64,000 nucleotides of DNA from Elgaria multicarinata webbii. Its lineage: Eukaryota; Chordata; Lepidosauria; Squamata; Anguidae. This document shows positions 34,179 to 46,886 of this stretch, piece after piece. Positions within the stretch are counted from its first letter, which is position 1, and each line of letters starts with the position of its first letter. The notes under the pieces are model-generated. The model was given only the letters and a program-made list of their open reading frames with translations. It had not been told where the DNA came from and did no database searches. The position numbers and the translations under genes were made by a program. The stretch is taken from positions 146,614,697 to 146,678,696 of the forward strand of contig NC_086173.1 of the NCBI RefSeq assembly GCF_023053635.1, written 5' to 3'.

Positions 34179-37100
34179 CTGCAAAAGAAAAACAAAAAAG
34201 GGTGGGGAAGCTGGAGAATTGATCTAGCAATGGCTAAACTTCAGGCAGCAGATAGCATTGGTTTCCTAACTTTAGTTTCTCATTGAAATACATCCACAGA
34301 GGACGGTACTAGGGTGACCATATGAAAAGGAGGACAGGGCTCCTGTATCTTTAACAGTTGTATTGAAAAGGGAATTTCAGCAGATGTTATTGGTATGCAT
34401 GCAACACCTGGTGAAATTTCCTCTACATCACAACAGTTAAAGCTGCAGGTGCCCTGCCCTCTTTTAAATCTGGTCACTCTAGTAAAGCTCCTGCAGCTTT
34501 AACTGCTGTGATGAAGAGAGAATTTCTCCAGGTTCTCCATATATACAAATGACACCTGCTGAAATTCCCTTTTCAATACAACTGTTAAAGATACAGGAGC
34601 CCTGCCCTCCTTTTCATAGGGTCACCCTAACTGTACTAATGTGACCAAAACCTTTGTGCACCTACACGTCTCACACAGGGGTGCTCACCGAGGAGGCAGG
34701 GCTAGCTTTGGCTGCTGGTTGATTGTACAATGGGTCCAGATCTAAATTGGCTACCTTGTAATCCATGAAATGGACCTCAGGCATCCAAGGCTAAGCTTTA
34801 CATCCACCGGAATTTATTATATCCCAAGAATTTCTGGAAGTTCCTCTTTTTAAAAAAAGCAAACATCTAGAACCTCCATGTTTGTTAATTTGTTCCATAT
34901 TTCAGAATTGTCTCACACTAGCTGCACTGTGTTCTCACACATCCCACCTTGGTCTATCTAAACTCTTTCCAGTTGCAGGTGTTTTTTTGTGTTTTTTTAC
35001 CATATCAATGATGACTACCATTTGCACTTGACAGTTCATGCAGGGTCTTTTGCATTTCACTTTAAATTCTTGTCCCATATGAAGAGTTGAGGCCTACTGA
35101 GACAAGGTATTAAAGTCAGGCCTTAGTGGCTTGAGGGTTGTGGAAGCCAAAATTGACTGTGAGTTGAACTATACATGTGAAAGGTTTCTTAGGGTGACCC
35201 TATGAAAAGGAGGACAGGGCTCCTGTATCTTTAACAGTTATATAGAAAAGGGATTTTCAGCAGGTGTCATTTGTATATATGCAGCACCTGGAGAAATTCC
35301 CTCCTCATCACAACAGTTAAATTTTCAGGAGCCCTGTCCTCTTTTGTATCTGGTCCCTCTAGTATAGCTCTTTCAGCTTTAACTGTTGTGATGGAGAGGG
35401 AATTTCACCAGGTGCTGCATGCTTGCAAATGACGCCTGCTGAAATTCCCTTTTCTATGCATCTGTTAAAGATACAGGAGCCCTGTCCTCCTTTCCATAGG
35501 GTCACCCTAAGTTTTGTGCCCAATAACTCTCTTCTCTGTAATCAGGATGTGAGGAAACTGTTGCACTGTCTATGTGGATAGTTGGGCTGCTTCCTCTTGC
35601 AGGGCAGAATTGCAAGAAACTAGCTTCACCGCAGTAGGCACAGGAAGTCTGCCTGTAAAACAAGGCAGAAAAACAAGTTGCACACAAGTGTGTGTGGAAA
35701 CATCTCTGTGTAACCAAATGGTCGGTAAATAGCTGTGCCTTGTGCTGGGGCTTGAGGATCATCTCCTCACTCTCCCCACTCACCTGCAATGGCTGCCCTG
35801 TGATCAGGCAAGCTCATCTGTGTCCACAGTGTTTAATAAAGAAATGAATAAAAATAATATCCTTTATTATTGAGTATTCAATAAATGTTCACCTTTAAAA
35901 GAAAATTTCTTGGCTGCACACCCTAATGAAACGTGCTGCGCACGCCTATGGAAAGGAGTACTGTCATTTGAAAATCACATGAAGTACTGGTTCCTCTCTA
36001 TTCGACCCTGGTTTGGCCTCATCTAGAGTATTGCATCCAGTTCTGGGCTCCACAATTCAAGAAGGACACAGACAAGCTGGGGTGGGGGGATCTACACTAC
36101 AGCTTTAAAGCACTTTAAAGTGCTTTATAACAGTTTTGACAACTATTGGAGCCCAGGACACACTGCATATACAGTTTTCAAAACGTTTTCAAAGGGCTTT
36201 AAAGCGCTTTAAAGGCAATAGTGTAGATCCCCCCCAGGAGAGTGTTCAGAGGAGGGCAACCAGGATGATCAGAGGTCTGGAAACAAAGCCCTATGAAGCG
36301 AGACTGAAAGAATTGGGCATGTTGAGCCTGGAGAAGAGAAGATTGAGGGAAGACAAGCACTCTTCAAATACTTAAAAGGTTGTCACACAGAGGAGGGCCA
36401 GGATCTCTTCTCGATCCTCCCAGAGTGCAGGACACGGAACAACGGGCTCAAGTTAAAGGAAACCAGATTCCACCAGGACATCAGGAAAAACTTCCTGACT
36501 GTTAGAGCAGTACGACAATGGAACCAGTTACCTAGGGAGGTTGTGGGCTCTCCCACACTAGAGGCCTTCAAGAGGCAGCTGGACAACCATCTGTCAGGGA
36601 TGCTTTAGGATGGATTCCTGCATTGAGCAGGGGGTTGGACGCGATGGCCTTGTAGGCCCCTTCCAACTCTGCTATTCTATGATTCTATGATTTCTCCAGT
36701 TAAGATTCATTCCCTGGTTAATTTTCATTTCTCTACTTAAGTTTTAATTGCTTAACTGGAGAAATGGGAAGAGTACTTTTGGGTTTAGGGAAAGAGAGTA
36801 TATAAGAGTGAGAAAACCAGTCAGAAAAAAGCCAGGGAATGACCAGACCATGAGGAAGAAGCAGAAAGATACAGCTGGAAGAAGTCTAAGTGCAGCTTTT
36901 GGACTTCAACTCCTATCAGCCCCAGTCGGAGTGGAGAATTGTCAGGAATCCTAGGAGTTAGAACCCCAAATATCTGGAGGGCAGCAGATCAGGAAAAGCT
37001 ACTCTAGGTTCTCACAGCTTCATGTTGATGAGATCCTTTCTCATCTCCCTTTTTGATCTGACAGTGATGTGGATCTTTTCACTCTCTGAGTTCAGTTTCC

Positions 37101-39994
37101 AATCAAGATCCCATTAGCTGCAAATATCTACTCATACTCTCTTACTCAGAAGACCTGAACTCACGTGAGCGGTTTGCATGGAAAACATGTGTTGCCAAGA
37201 AATCACACGGTGGGTCGGGTGATAACCGTTTGACCTGGGGTGCCTCCGCACTGATGTGGAAGAGTTTCTGCTCGGTAGAATTGTAGAGTGGCCACTGTTC
37301 CTCTTTGGGTTTGGAACCAGTGGGATTCCTGTGGATGAAATGAAGAAATCCTGGTCAAAGACTATACTCCCTGGGGAGGCATGCCGCACAGGAACTAGAA
37401 TTATTGACACCACATTCAGCGACAAGTGCAACGAAACCATTTTCAAAGCTGAGATATTATGGTTTTCTGGACCACTCATCGATTTACCAATGGGTTACAT
37501 TTAGATCTACATATGTTTGGATATGATTAATTATGGTTTGCTGTTTTTTCCCTGTGAAAAACAGACCAATTTATTCCTGAACTTCATCCAGAAAGAGACT
37601 CAATCCAGACAAGAGAGAGGTACTGTTAGTGGGTGGTTCATCTGACCAGCTACGTGATGTTTAACCTGTTCTGGAGGGGATTGCACACACACACACACAC
37701 ACTGAAGAGGTCACTTCATGGTTTGGGGTGTTTTTCGATCCAGAACTGTCACTCAAGGCACAGGTGGATTTGACAGCATAGAGCATGATTCATCAGTTTG
37801 GGATGATATGTATACCAAGGACATCCTTATCTGGACAGAGGTAGCCTTTTCCATGCTTTGAAAACCTCTCTTTTAGATTACTGCAATGTGTTAAACAGGG
37901 GGCTGCCTTTGAAAACTGTCTGTAAACTACAACTGCTCCAAAACAAGGCAGCAAGATTATTCATAGGGACTGGCCAACGGGATCATATTACGCCACTACT
38001 TTTCTGTCTTCACTGGCAGCCAGTCCATGTCTTGGCCCAATTCAAAGTGCTGACATTAATATTCAACCCCCTGAAACAGTTTGGGGCCAGATTATCTGAA
38101 GGACCGGCTCCTCCCATCCATACATGCTCACATGCTAAGATCGTCCTCAATGGTCTTTCTCTGGTACACCCTGCCAAAGGAAGCAAGGTGGATTGCTACC
38201 AAGAAGAAGGCCTTTTCTGCTGTGGCACCCCAGTTGCGGAATGAACTTCCCAGAGAGGCTTGCTTGGCATCTATGTTGCCTCTTTTTGGTGCCAGGTCTA
38301 TAAAGACCTTATATTCCAGACATATTAGTCTTTAAATTCTGTTGTTTTAAATCTGTTCTTGTATTTTAAATCTCTTCATTGCTGCTAGGATTTATTTTGG
38401 CTTTACTTTTACTTTGTAATTCTAAAACTTTAAAATTTAGATGCCACTGTATGTTATGTTTTGTGGTTTTAATTGTTGCTAAATACAGCTATTAGGTGGG
38501 GAAATAACAATTAAAAGAAAAACAGTTCATGCCTTACCCAGTTCTGGCAAACTCTGCCCAGTATCTCATCACTTTGTGACTCAGTGCAATGTCAACCTCT
38601 GTTTGGTTTGTTCCCAGCACGGTTGCCAAAGTTCCAAACAGGTAAGGCACCTCTGCTCCATGGGGTGTCCCTGACCACTCAGGCCACCCAGCGCCAGGTG
38701 TGTGGAGCTTGAAGGAATAAACATACACAGGATTCCCAGCTTCTGCCATCTTGGAAGCAAGTTCAGTCATTGGACACAAAAAATAGATATCTGTAAAATA
38801 CTGAGCCAAGACTAAATGGTACCGTTCTGGCCCATAGTCACTAGCATTGTACCTCAGTGCAATAGCATTGGCAACATCTTCCTCAATTAGAATTGGTATA
38901 TCTCCACTTAACCCTTGAACAAACTGTTCCCAGGTTAGCATAACACCACTAGGAAACAAAATCATCACAATTTCAGTCCCTTCATCAAGGGTGACACCAG
39001 TGAGAACTGGTTTAGCCTGAATAACTCCACTCTCCAGAAGCTTCCGGGGTTCATCAAGGAGGAACTCCCCATCTGTTGTCACCAAGATAGGAGCATTCAG
39101 ACCGGACAACTCCTTGTGCCCAATATTGTTCCCTTGTAAGCAGCTCACCAAAGCAGTATGATTTTGTTCAGTACAACCCAACTGGGTGCCTACACTTACA
39201 GCATTTGACTTGGCATCTTCAGGATCCTTCCAAGCCCAGAAAGCATTGGGAGCTCCACTCTGGAGCACAGCATGGGCAAAAAGGGGTTGGCTTGCTGGTG
39301 ACAGCAGATGGAAACCCACCGAGGCTCCTCCAGCACTGTTGCCGAAGAGAGTCAACAGAGCTGGATCACCGCCAAAGACCGCTGCGTTCTCCTTGACCCA
39401 CTTCAGAGCCAGCCATTGGTCCCACAAGCCAACGTTTCCTGGAGCATCTGGTGGAAAGTACAGAAAACCCAGAACCCCCAAGCGGTAGTTCATGGAGGCC
39501 ACAATGACATTCTCTGTAGCAGCTAAGAATGCTCCATTGTAGATATCTAGTGAGGCTGTGCCAGTGATAAACCCACCACCATAGATCCAAACCAGGACAG
39601 GAACTGGCATCGAGGGCTGTGGATGGGGCACCCAGATGTTGAGAAAGAGACAGTCCTCAGAAAGTGGGGTGTTGGCAGTCCATATGGCTGCGTCAGGGCG
39701 GCTGGAATCATCTTCCTGGGGACAAGAGTTGCCATAGGTGGTGGCCTCCAAGACATGGCTCCATGGCTGATGTGGGCGGGGCTTCTGGAAACGCAGTTTC
39801 CCCACAGGGGGCTCAGCATAGGGGATGCCCAGATAGGCCGTCACAGAGCCAGAGCCAGCCGGGACTTGCTTGCCTTTAACAGGGCCACTGCTAGTCACCA
39901 CCACAGTGTCATCTTCAGAGGCAGAACTTGAGGCCAATAGGCAGAGGAGGAGGAAGAAGAAAGGACACATGAATGAAGGGAGGATACCAGGCAT
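34111..39994 (-). CDS. BCHE-like: Cholinesterase-like secreted hydrolase, gene 3 of 5 (three coding exons)
   Basis: Coding exons are 39994-38538, 37328-37165 and 34178-34111, giving 562 residues. The ATG start gives MPGILPSF, then a signal peptide and EDDTVVV. The triad is Ser220 (GNSAG), Glu338 and His445. Asn, not Glu or His, precedes the active Ser. The choline-site Trp is kept (AAIWTANT). At the position of Ala328-Phe329 of BChE, facing the substrate, it has Glu-Ile (DEGTEI), which differs from all the sister copies and puts a charge in the gorge. Intron 2 carries an L2-type LINE remnant; intron 3 (3.0 kb) carries two hAT-like foldback elements and a CR1 copy with a nested element. The tail ends NETRT. 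All exons are open. Confidence 0.9.
34311..34629. mobile_element. hAT-like foldback element, AGGGTGACC family, gene 3 intron 3
   Basis: Nearly symmetrical hairpin; AGGGTGACCATATGAAAAGG and complement at the ends. ACGGTACT and ACTGTACT flank it (7 of 8). Gene 2 has the empty site GGACTGTGCTAAAGTGACC at about 20203-20221. Confidence 0.78.
35190..35509. mobile_element. Second AGGGTGACC-family foldback element, gene 3 intron 3
   Basis: Same ends and length as 34311-34629. The target duplication is not clear (about 6 of 8). Confidence 0.7.
35972..36692 (+). mobile_element. CR1 LINE with nested foldback element, gene 3 intron 3
   Basis: CR1 3' region ending CTATGATTCTATGATT. The GGGGGATCTACACT element at 36077-36236 interrupts it between CAGACAAGCTGG and GTGTTCAGAGGAGGGC. 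Confidence 0.85.
36077..36236. mobile_element. GGGGGATCTACACT foldback element nested in CR1
   Basis: Hairpin with GGGGGATCTACACTACAG and complement ends; younger than the CR1 copy it breaks. Confidence 0.78.
37165..37328 (-). CDS. BCHE-like: Gene 3, 164-base exon (BCHE exon 3 equivalent)
   Basis: Same acceptor, donor and phases as gene 2. The protein is nearly identical ([16 protein letters not shown]). It is open throughout. Confidence 0.9.
37680..38520 (+). mobile_element. L2-type LINE remnant in gene 3 intron 2
   Basis: Encodes [28 protein letters not shown] and [16 protein letters not shown], the L2 C-terminal blocks, and ends in GTTATGTTTTGTGG. A CA run lies at 37685-37702. Confidence 0.75.
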
Positions 39995-40554
39995 TGTAGT
40001 TGTGGCTGAAAGAAACAAGAGTTGTTACAGAAGATACAGTGTATTTTCTTGAATGATGCCGGCTCCAATCCAACTATCTAAAAACAAGACTGAAGAAGGA
40101 AAGGCATGTCAGAGTGTTGCAGGAAAAACGTCCACGAGTTTTGTGGCACTAGTTCAAAGACTACCGGAAGAGCTTGCAAACATGGCATTGTCTTAACTTA
40201 CCCTCCGCTCTTCACTGCCCATTGAAACTTTTGACTGCATCTTGTGAATGCCAAGAGAATGATCTGCATATGGCGCCACTACTTTGGGAATCCGTTTTGT
40301 TATCTCTCAATCTCTTCTCACCTAACGATCGCTACGTTCCCATCCCCCTCCAGGTACGCATATCACAAAATATTTCTTATTCTTTTCATACAAGGATGGA
40401 AAATTGGTGGTTCAGTATTGTTTTTTTCATCCACAAAAAATCCTTTGGTGGACGAGGCTTGGGGAAAACGTAGCTGCAATTTTACACAATTGTTTGAGGG
40501 ATGGAGTTTTAAAAACGTTTTCCCCCCCCTTTCTCTTTGTTTTACTACAAGTAA

Positions 40555-40700
40555 TAAGAAGATTAGAAGAGCCCTGCTGGATCAGACCAAGCACTCTGTT
40601 CATACAGTGGCCAACCAGCCATTGGCCAGGGACCAACAAGGCAGGGCATGGTGCATCAGCACCCTCCCACCCATGTTCCCCAGCAACTGGTGCGCACAGC
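40555..40700 (+). repeat. Family X repeat upstream of gene 3
   Basis: Contains GCCCTGCTGGATCAGACCAA and CACCCTCCCACCCATGTTCC. Confidence 0.65.
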
Positions 40701-41299
40701 TCGAAACACAACTGGGTCCACGACGCAGTCATAGTGGCGAAGGCTGCTGGTTCCAATATTTCTGTGGCTGTGGATCCATTCCAGGTTTCAATCAGAACCA
40801 GGCAGAAATCTATGGGAGCTATCCAGGGTGCTGATGCCTGTCCCTAAAATAGATGCAGCACTTTGGATAGCACTCTTAGGGTTCTGACTAAAACCCAGAA
40901 TGGATTCAGAGCCCCACCAAAATCAGAGCCACCAACCTCCTTTGGGTCATTCTGTGAGAAAAAAAGATGGTTGCCCAACAGACAACTATCCAGATACAGT
41001 AGTGGTTCTTTGCATAGTTCCTCCGGTTCTAATTAGAGTTGCACTCCCTGTGAAGGATAAAAATCCAACATTGGTTTTCAACATTTCCTTGTTCCATCTT
41101 TCTTGGTTTGGAGCTCCCACCCTGACACAGCCTTCTGTCCCTGCCAACATCAGAGTGATACCCTCTCTTCATGTAAGCTCAACAAATGGGTTAGGAACAG
41201 AGGGTGCTGTCTTATACTGAGCTAGACTCTTGGTCCATGAGGCCCAATTTTGTCAACACTGAGTGGCAGCAATGGCTCTCCAGGTTTTAGGAATGATTC

Positions 41300-42154
41300 T
41301 TTCATATTATATTGCAAGGGTGTCTCATCTGTGCCACTCCTTTTCTTTTTAAAAGAGAATCCACTAGATACGATATTGCATGGCCTTGGTGCTTAAGCGC
41401 TGCCTTACCAAGCATTTTTTTTAAAATGGTGCCAGCAACTGGATGCTAACTTTCATTCTTGTGCCAGCATGTGGGCCTTTCACAAAAGCAACTCTCGCTT
41501 GAACGGTTACAAACTCTTCTTGCCGTTGCAGTCTGGTTTCTCGGCTGTCTTTTTGGAGCTCAGTCAGAAGGGGGAAAGCCCAGCTAGAGAATCTGCACTG
41601 CTTGCAAATCTTGCACACAAGAAGTTCATATTTGCAGGCAACTGTGTTTGCACAGGTATGAAGGCCAATGACCGAACGAATTGAATCTAGACAAATTAAG
41701 CAAGTGCACAACAATGCACTTGGAGAATGTAAATGTCCACGCGCCAGGTGTGAACGGTGAAGCAATTCACTTAAGCCAGCTTGGCAGTCAGACCAAGCGT
41801 CCACATCCTCAGGCTCCAAAAGCTGAAATTGATCACACAAAACAAGAGAACACAAGCTCTCATATGAAGTTTTTAATATGAGGAGTATATTATCTAAACC
41901 TCTTGTATATTGTCTGGCTTTCCTCACATTTAAAGTGTAGCTGATTGTTCCTTGTTAGTATGTTTTATTGACTCTTGCAGAAATCTCTCTTCTTTTTAAA
42001 GTTGGTTTATTAAAGCTGCTTTGTGCACCATCACAGAAGTAGAAGCTGCCGGCTCTGTTTATGCTGCAGCTGTGGATCCGTATCAGGTTTCAATCACAAC
42101 CAGGCAGAAATTTATGGGTTTGCATACAGCTTTAAGTTCTCGAATATGTTCATG
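41300..42154. other. No gene seen; shared flank of duplication units
   Basis: Parts align with 27540-27780 and 43725-43850 (AGTATGTTTTATTGACTCTT). A 168-residue minus-strand frame here resembles no protein and has L2-like scraps. Confidence 0.45.
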
Positions 42155-42162
42155 ATCTACAC

Positions 42163-42790
42163 CAGAGCTTTCCAAACTTTTCATGTTGGTGGCACACTTT
42201 TTAGACATGCATCATTTCGCGACACAGTAATTCAGTTTAACTAGCAAACCAGAGGTTAAACTAACCCCTTATAAGAGATAGGGACACATACATAAATTGT
42301 AATAACGAAATGTATGGGGACACAACATATGAAAAACTTTCATTTATGTTTTTAAAAATATATGATTTGCAAGTTAATAACATACATTTCCAAGACTTTT
42401 CACATTGAACCAATTTTGTCAAGCTGCAATCGAGCGGCAGTTGAGACGGTGTTCTATCAGAAAAACTGAACCCATGGAATTTCTCGAATGCGTCATTCCA
42501 GGTGCAGCCGCATCACCGGAAGTGACATGGAATCAGCTGTTTTGACCCGATTATGCATACTGCACATGCGCAGTACCTGTATGATTCCTCGACCGTGGTG
42601 TGCATACACAGATACAATGGAAGGGGAATATACTAGTGCACCATACTAATCGGCACCTTTGCTGTGTAAAAATGCATGCACCTTGGTATTGCTTATTTCA
42701 CAGAGACTCAGAGGTTTCTCATTACGTTCATGTGACACACCTACACACTGCAGCTGACACACTAACACACTAACAGTTTAGAAAGCTCTG
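42163..42790. mobile_element. hAT (Charlie-like) non-autonomous element, 628 bases
   Basis: Ends CAGAGCTTTCCAAACT and AGTTTAGAAAGCTCTG, the CAG-start inverted ends typical of Charlie-type hATs. ATCTACAC (42155-42162) and ATCTACGC (42791-42798) form an 8-base target duplication with one difference. No transposase frame. Confidence 0.8.
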
Positions 42791-43109
42791 ATCTACGCGC
42801 TGAAGTATGTTTAGACAGTTTTGGGGGCTTTAATTGTTATAGCCTCCAGTCTGGATTGTAAATTACTGTGCTGTCTTTATTTGTTTAAATACCTATATGG
42901 TCACATCTGCTCAGCCTTTTGGTTTAACGCATATGTAATTCTGTCATGTGCCTTTGTTCCATTTTCTGCTATATATTGCATATTGTTTCATTTTATAAAT
43001 ACAGAATCTTATGTAATGCACATGTACTCATGACAATATAGAAAAATCTTTTATAAACCAACTGTTTATGCATTATAATTTCCGCGTTGGTCACGCAGTT
43101 GAGTGCCTT

Positions 43110-43735
43110 AGCACCCTTATTGTTTCGGGTCATTGTCAACCACTGCCTCCTGTTGTATTGCAACAGTATCAAAAGCCACTGAGAGATCAAGTGATAACAA
43201 GGTCATGCTCGCTTTGTCCCTCTGTCGAAGAAGGTCATCCATCAGGGTGACCAAGGTCGATTCCATTCCAAATCCAGGCCTGAAGCCAGACTGGAATGGA
43301 TCCAGATAGTCAGTTTCATCCAAGCGCTGAGATGCCAGACTCTCAAGCACCTTACTCAAAAATGGGATACTGGCGACTGGACAATAGTTGCCATAAATCT
43401 CTGGGTCAAGGCAGAGTTTTTTCAGGAGTGGTCATACCACTGCCTCTTTTCAAGGCAGTGGGGACAGCACTGTTCCGCAGAGATGCATTCACCACTCCCC
43501 TGATCCCTCTGGTCAGCCCACCCCCACCCCGGTGGCTAGCTCGAATAAGACATGACAGGCAAATGGTCGAGAGAGCATGTGGTGGGTCCAACAGAGGCAA
43601 GCATCCTGTCCACATCCTCAGGCTCCAAAAGCTGAGATTGATCCCACAAAACAGGAGAAGACGACACACAGGACATCTCAGCAGACACCGAATCAATAGT
43701 GGTGTTCAAGTCAGCAGGAAGGTTAGTATGTTTTA
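43110..43735 (-). mobile_element. L2-type LINE fragment
   Basis: The minus strand encodes LDETDYLDPFQSGFRPGFG and TLVTLMDDLLRQRDKAS, core reverse-transcriptase blocks that match the copy at 26030-26790. Confidence 0.8.
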
Positions 43736-43849
43736 TTGACTCTTTCAGAAATCTCTCTTCTTTTTTAAGTTGTTTTAATAAAGCTACTTTGTACTTCATT
43801 TTACCTGCTTTTTTTTAACATCTTTGATTTTATTCCTTATCTAATTGTT

Positions 43850-45700
43850 GCTGTTCAGAACATAAGAAGAGCCCTGCTGGCTCAAACCAAGGGTCCATGT
43901 AGTCCACCATATTGTTCACACAGTGGCCAACCAACAGCTGCCTCTGGGAAGCCCACAAGTAGGACATGAGTGCAACAGCAGCCACACACTCCTGTTCCCC
44001 AGCAACCAACGTATCTTAGAGCAATGGGAATTGATCCCACTCTTTGGCTCTTCTTATTGAAGAGAACCTGGGTCCTAGCTTGAAATTCCTCTCGTGTACT
44101 ATCCACACAATTGTTTACAAGTCTACATAGAAGTAAGTCACAGAATTCCATGGGGCTTACTCCAGGGTAAGTCAATATAGGATTGCATCTTATATTCTAT
44201 ATTCATTAAAGAAAAAACGTACAGTTTACAAAACTACATTAAGGTTCTACAGTTTTCAACCAAGCACCAAAAAGCAGGGAAATTGGGAGTTAAGGCTTAC
44301 AAGCCTTAATGCTACAGCCTCCCTAAGGAGGCAGAAAGTGCCAGTGAAATTCTCATTCTCCCAAAGCAGATAAACCATGAGGACAAGATGCAGAGGTGAC
44401 TGTGGGGTTGTGGAAAACTGATGACGGACAATTTAGGCCCACCTACTTCTTTTTTTGTTTAGAGCAGCCCTTCCCCAACCTGGTGCTCTCCAAAGGTGTT
44501 GGACTACAACTCCCATCATTGCAAGTCAGTAAGTACCATGGTCAGGAATGGGACATACTGACATCCTTCCCTCAATCTTTCACCAATCTTCATGAAATTT
44601 TCTCGTCACATACAACTAACACTTCTTTCTGAAACATGTAAATTTCAAGGAGATTGGTGAAATATTTTTGATTTTACAGATGTTAGAATGGTAGAACGTG
44701 TTGTTGTTTTTAACCAATGAGCCTTAATAAACACACACAAGAGTGTGTGTTTAATCCCACTTCAATAAGTCAAACACATTTGCCCTAACATGTAAGAAGA
44801 CGACTGTAGAGTCTCAGGTCTTTGTTGCTCGTATTTAAAGAAACACATCCACTGCACTGTGCTAAAATTCAGAGTTCCTGATTGCTGTTTTTGTGATAAC
44901 GCTCTTGCCTATTCCCAGAAAACACCCAGACCCACACCCGTTCTCACACATGTTTAGAGACACTGTGTCTTCTGATCTCATCATTTTGGTTGTCTGGCAT
45001 GTTCAGAGTTCACTTTCACAGCCAACCCGCCTAACCCTTCTATCCATGGTGGACTCACCTCTTTTCTCCCTGATGGGATTTTGCTGCTTCTCAGGGTCAG
45101 CTTGCAGCTCACTCTAAAGTGGGAATTTGGGTATACTGAGGATGGACACTCTGACAACTAACCCCGAGGGAGACGGCACCAGCCCATCTCCACGTATGTG
45201 AAGGTCAATGACCACATGGGCTATGCCTGCACTTTGCTTTTGATTATATTGGCAACTACTGAAGAAAAAAAGGGAACACAAGAATTCCAATTCTCCTAAC
45301 CTACAGCACAGGAAACATACAAGTGTGCCTGAAAATAGTCAATAGCAACATGGCTTTCAAGCACACAAGGAATTGCAGGGTTTAATAGAATAATAGCAGC
45401 AGTTCAAAATCCCAGCTTTCTCTCCCTGTCTGTACTGTTCTGGATAGTCCCATCCATTTGCAAGCATTCTGCTGCATAACTGTTCAAGAGATTTTTGTCA
45501 CCTGAATTCTGATGAATATATTTCTCCAGGCATCCTCTCCCTACATCCTAACTGTGTTTCTGTGCTCTGTTGTTTACTAGCTGAATCACTCCAAGGTCCA
45601 TCTAAGCATTCAGTTTCCAATCCCAGCCAGCCAAACAACACTGGAAGCTCAAAGGGCTGGTCGGGCCATTTGTTTACCCAAGCTCCATTAACTAATATCC
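43850..45700. repeat. Segmental duplication block, copy 3 (shortened)
   Basis: Matches copies 1 and 2 but lacks the part equivalent to about 28815-31300, and carries an unrelated insertion at about 44200-44751 relative to the uninterrupted TATATTCTATATCCCACTT of copy 2 near 28230. Confidence 0.8.
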
Positions 45701-45837
45701 CTTGATCTTTTAGACTGAGCCTTTTGCCATCCCCTGTACTTTGCTAATGGACATCACTTAGACCGTCACCCCATGCACCTGCTTCCCTCGGATTATCCTC
45801 GCAGCACTAAGCTTTTGCGGTTGTTGTTGTTGTTTTT

Positions 45838-46262
45838 GCTACCGGGAAGAAGCGATCCTTTGCATACCAGGAAGTAAGTTTAAGGGGGGAAAGGTAAAAA
45901 AAAAATTAAAAAATCAACGGACGGCCCAATTCAATTCAAATTTGGTATGCTTAAAGCTCTCCCTAACATCTATTACTGTGCCAATTTTGGTGTCTTTATC
46001 TTTAAAACTTACGCAGATGTAAGCATTTCTTTAAAATCCTATTCCTGCACTCCAGTGGCGGCTCGGAAGATACGCTCAAAAAGTAGTGGCTAAATATGGC
46101 GAGTCTTTTGGCTTTATTGCACAATAAAGGCAGGATGCCTGGGAGTACTTCACAATAAAAGCAGATTATAAGGTGGAAAACTTCTGACTCCTTTTCATGC
46201 AATTCACAGTGAATGCACAGTATAACGCTGATGTGATAAAGTTCTTGAAGCGACACTGGCAA
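45838..46262 (-). repeat. Inverted copy of the repeat at 1741-2175
   Basis: See the entry at 1741; orientation is opposite. Inserted just below gene 4. Confidence 0.6.
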
Positions 46263-46499
46263 AGTGGTTATGGCAGAACTGGGGGGGGGGGGCAGAAATT
46301 CTCATCCTGGGCCAAAATTGGATCTGCTGTGCTGTAGACAAGGCAAATATTTGACAACTGGGAAATCATCCAATAAGAAATCAGTGCACAAAGACATTAC
46401 CTCTCCATGAATGGAACAATGGAAAATTCAAGGTATGAAAAGTGCTTATGGAAAGAAGCTACAAAAAATTCCAATCAGTTGCGAGATAGAAAAACAGGA

Positions 46500-46860
46500 A
46501 GGAGGAGGAGGAGGAGGAGGAGGAGTAAAAAGAGGCCATGATCAGTAATGATTTTTATTATTACTACTATTATTATTATGAATATTACAATTCTATAAAT
46601 GTGATTATGACTTTACTGTATTATTATTTTTATTTAAAATGTTACAAAAAAAGTAAATAAACAAAAAATAATGAATACAAACAATCCCCTAACAATTATT
46701 ATCAAACCATTAGTTATGTAAATATGTATAATATAAAAAGATAAGAAGAAAAGTTGATTAATACAACTACTAGGGGAAGGTAGCTAATAAAAAGAAAAGA
46801 AAAAAAGAAGAAAATATCTATAATTGTAATTATGACTTCACGTTTTATGTAAGATATATT
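46500..46860. repeat. AGG run and L1-like AT-rich piece downstream of gene 4
   Basis: An AGG microsatellite (46501-46525) precedes an AT-rich stretch (ACAAACAATCCCCTAACAAT) that is almost unchanged at 59690-59930 below gene 5, so it predates that duplication. Confidence 0.65.
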
Positions 46861-46886
46861 GCATTCCACTTCTTAAAATCCTTCTC

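Noticed and set aside
41421-41927. 168-residue minus-strand frame
   Set aside because: Contains L2-like scraps and duplicated flank; no conserved family and no splice context.
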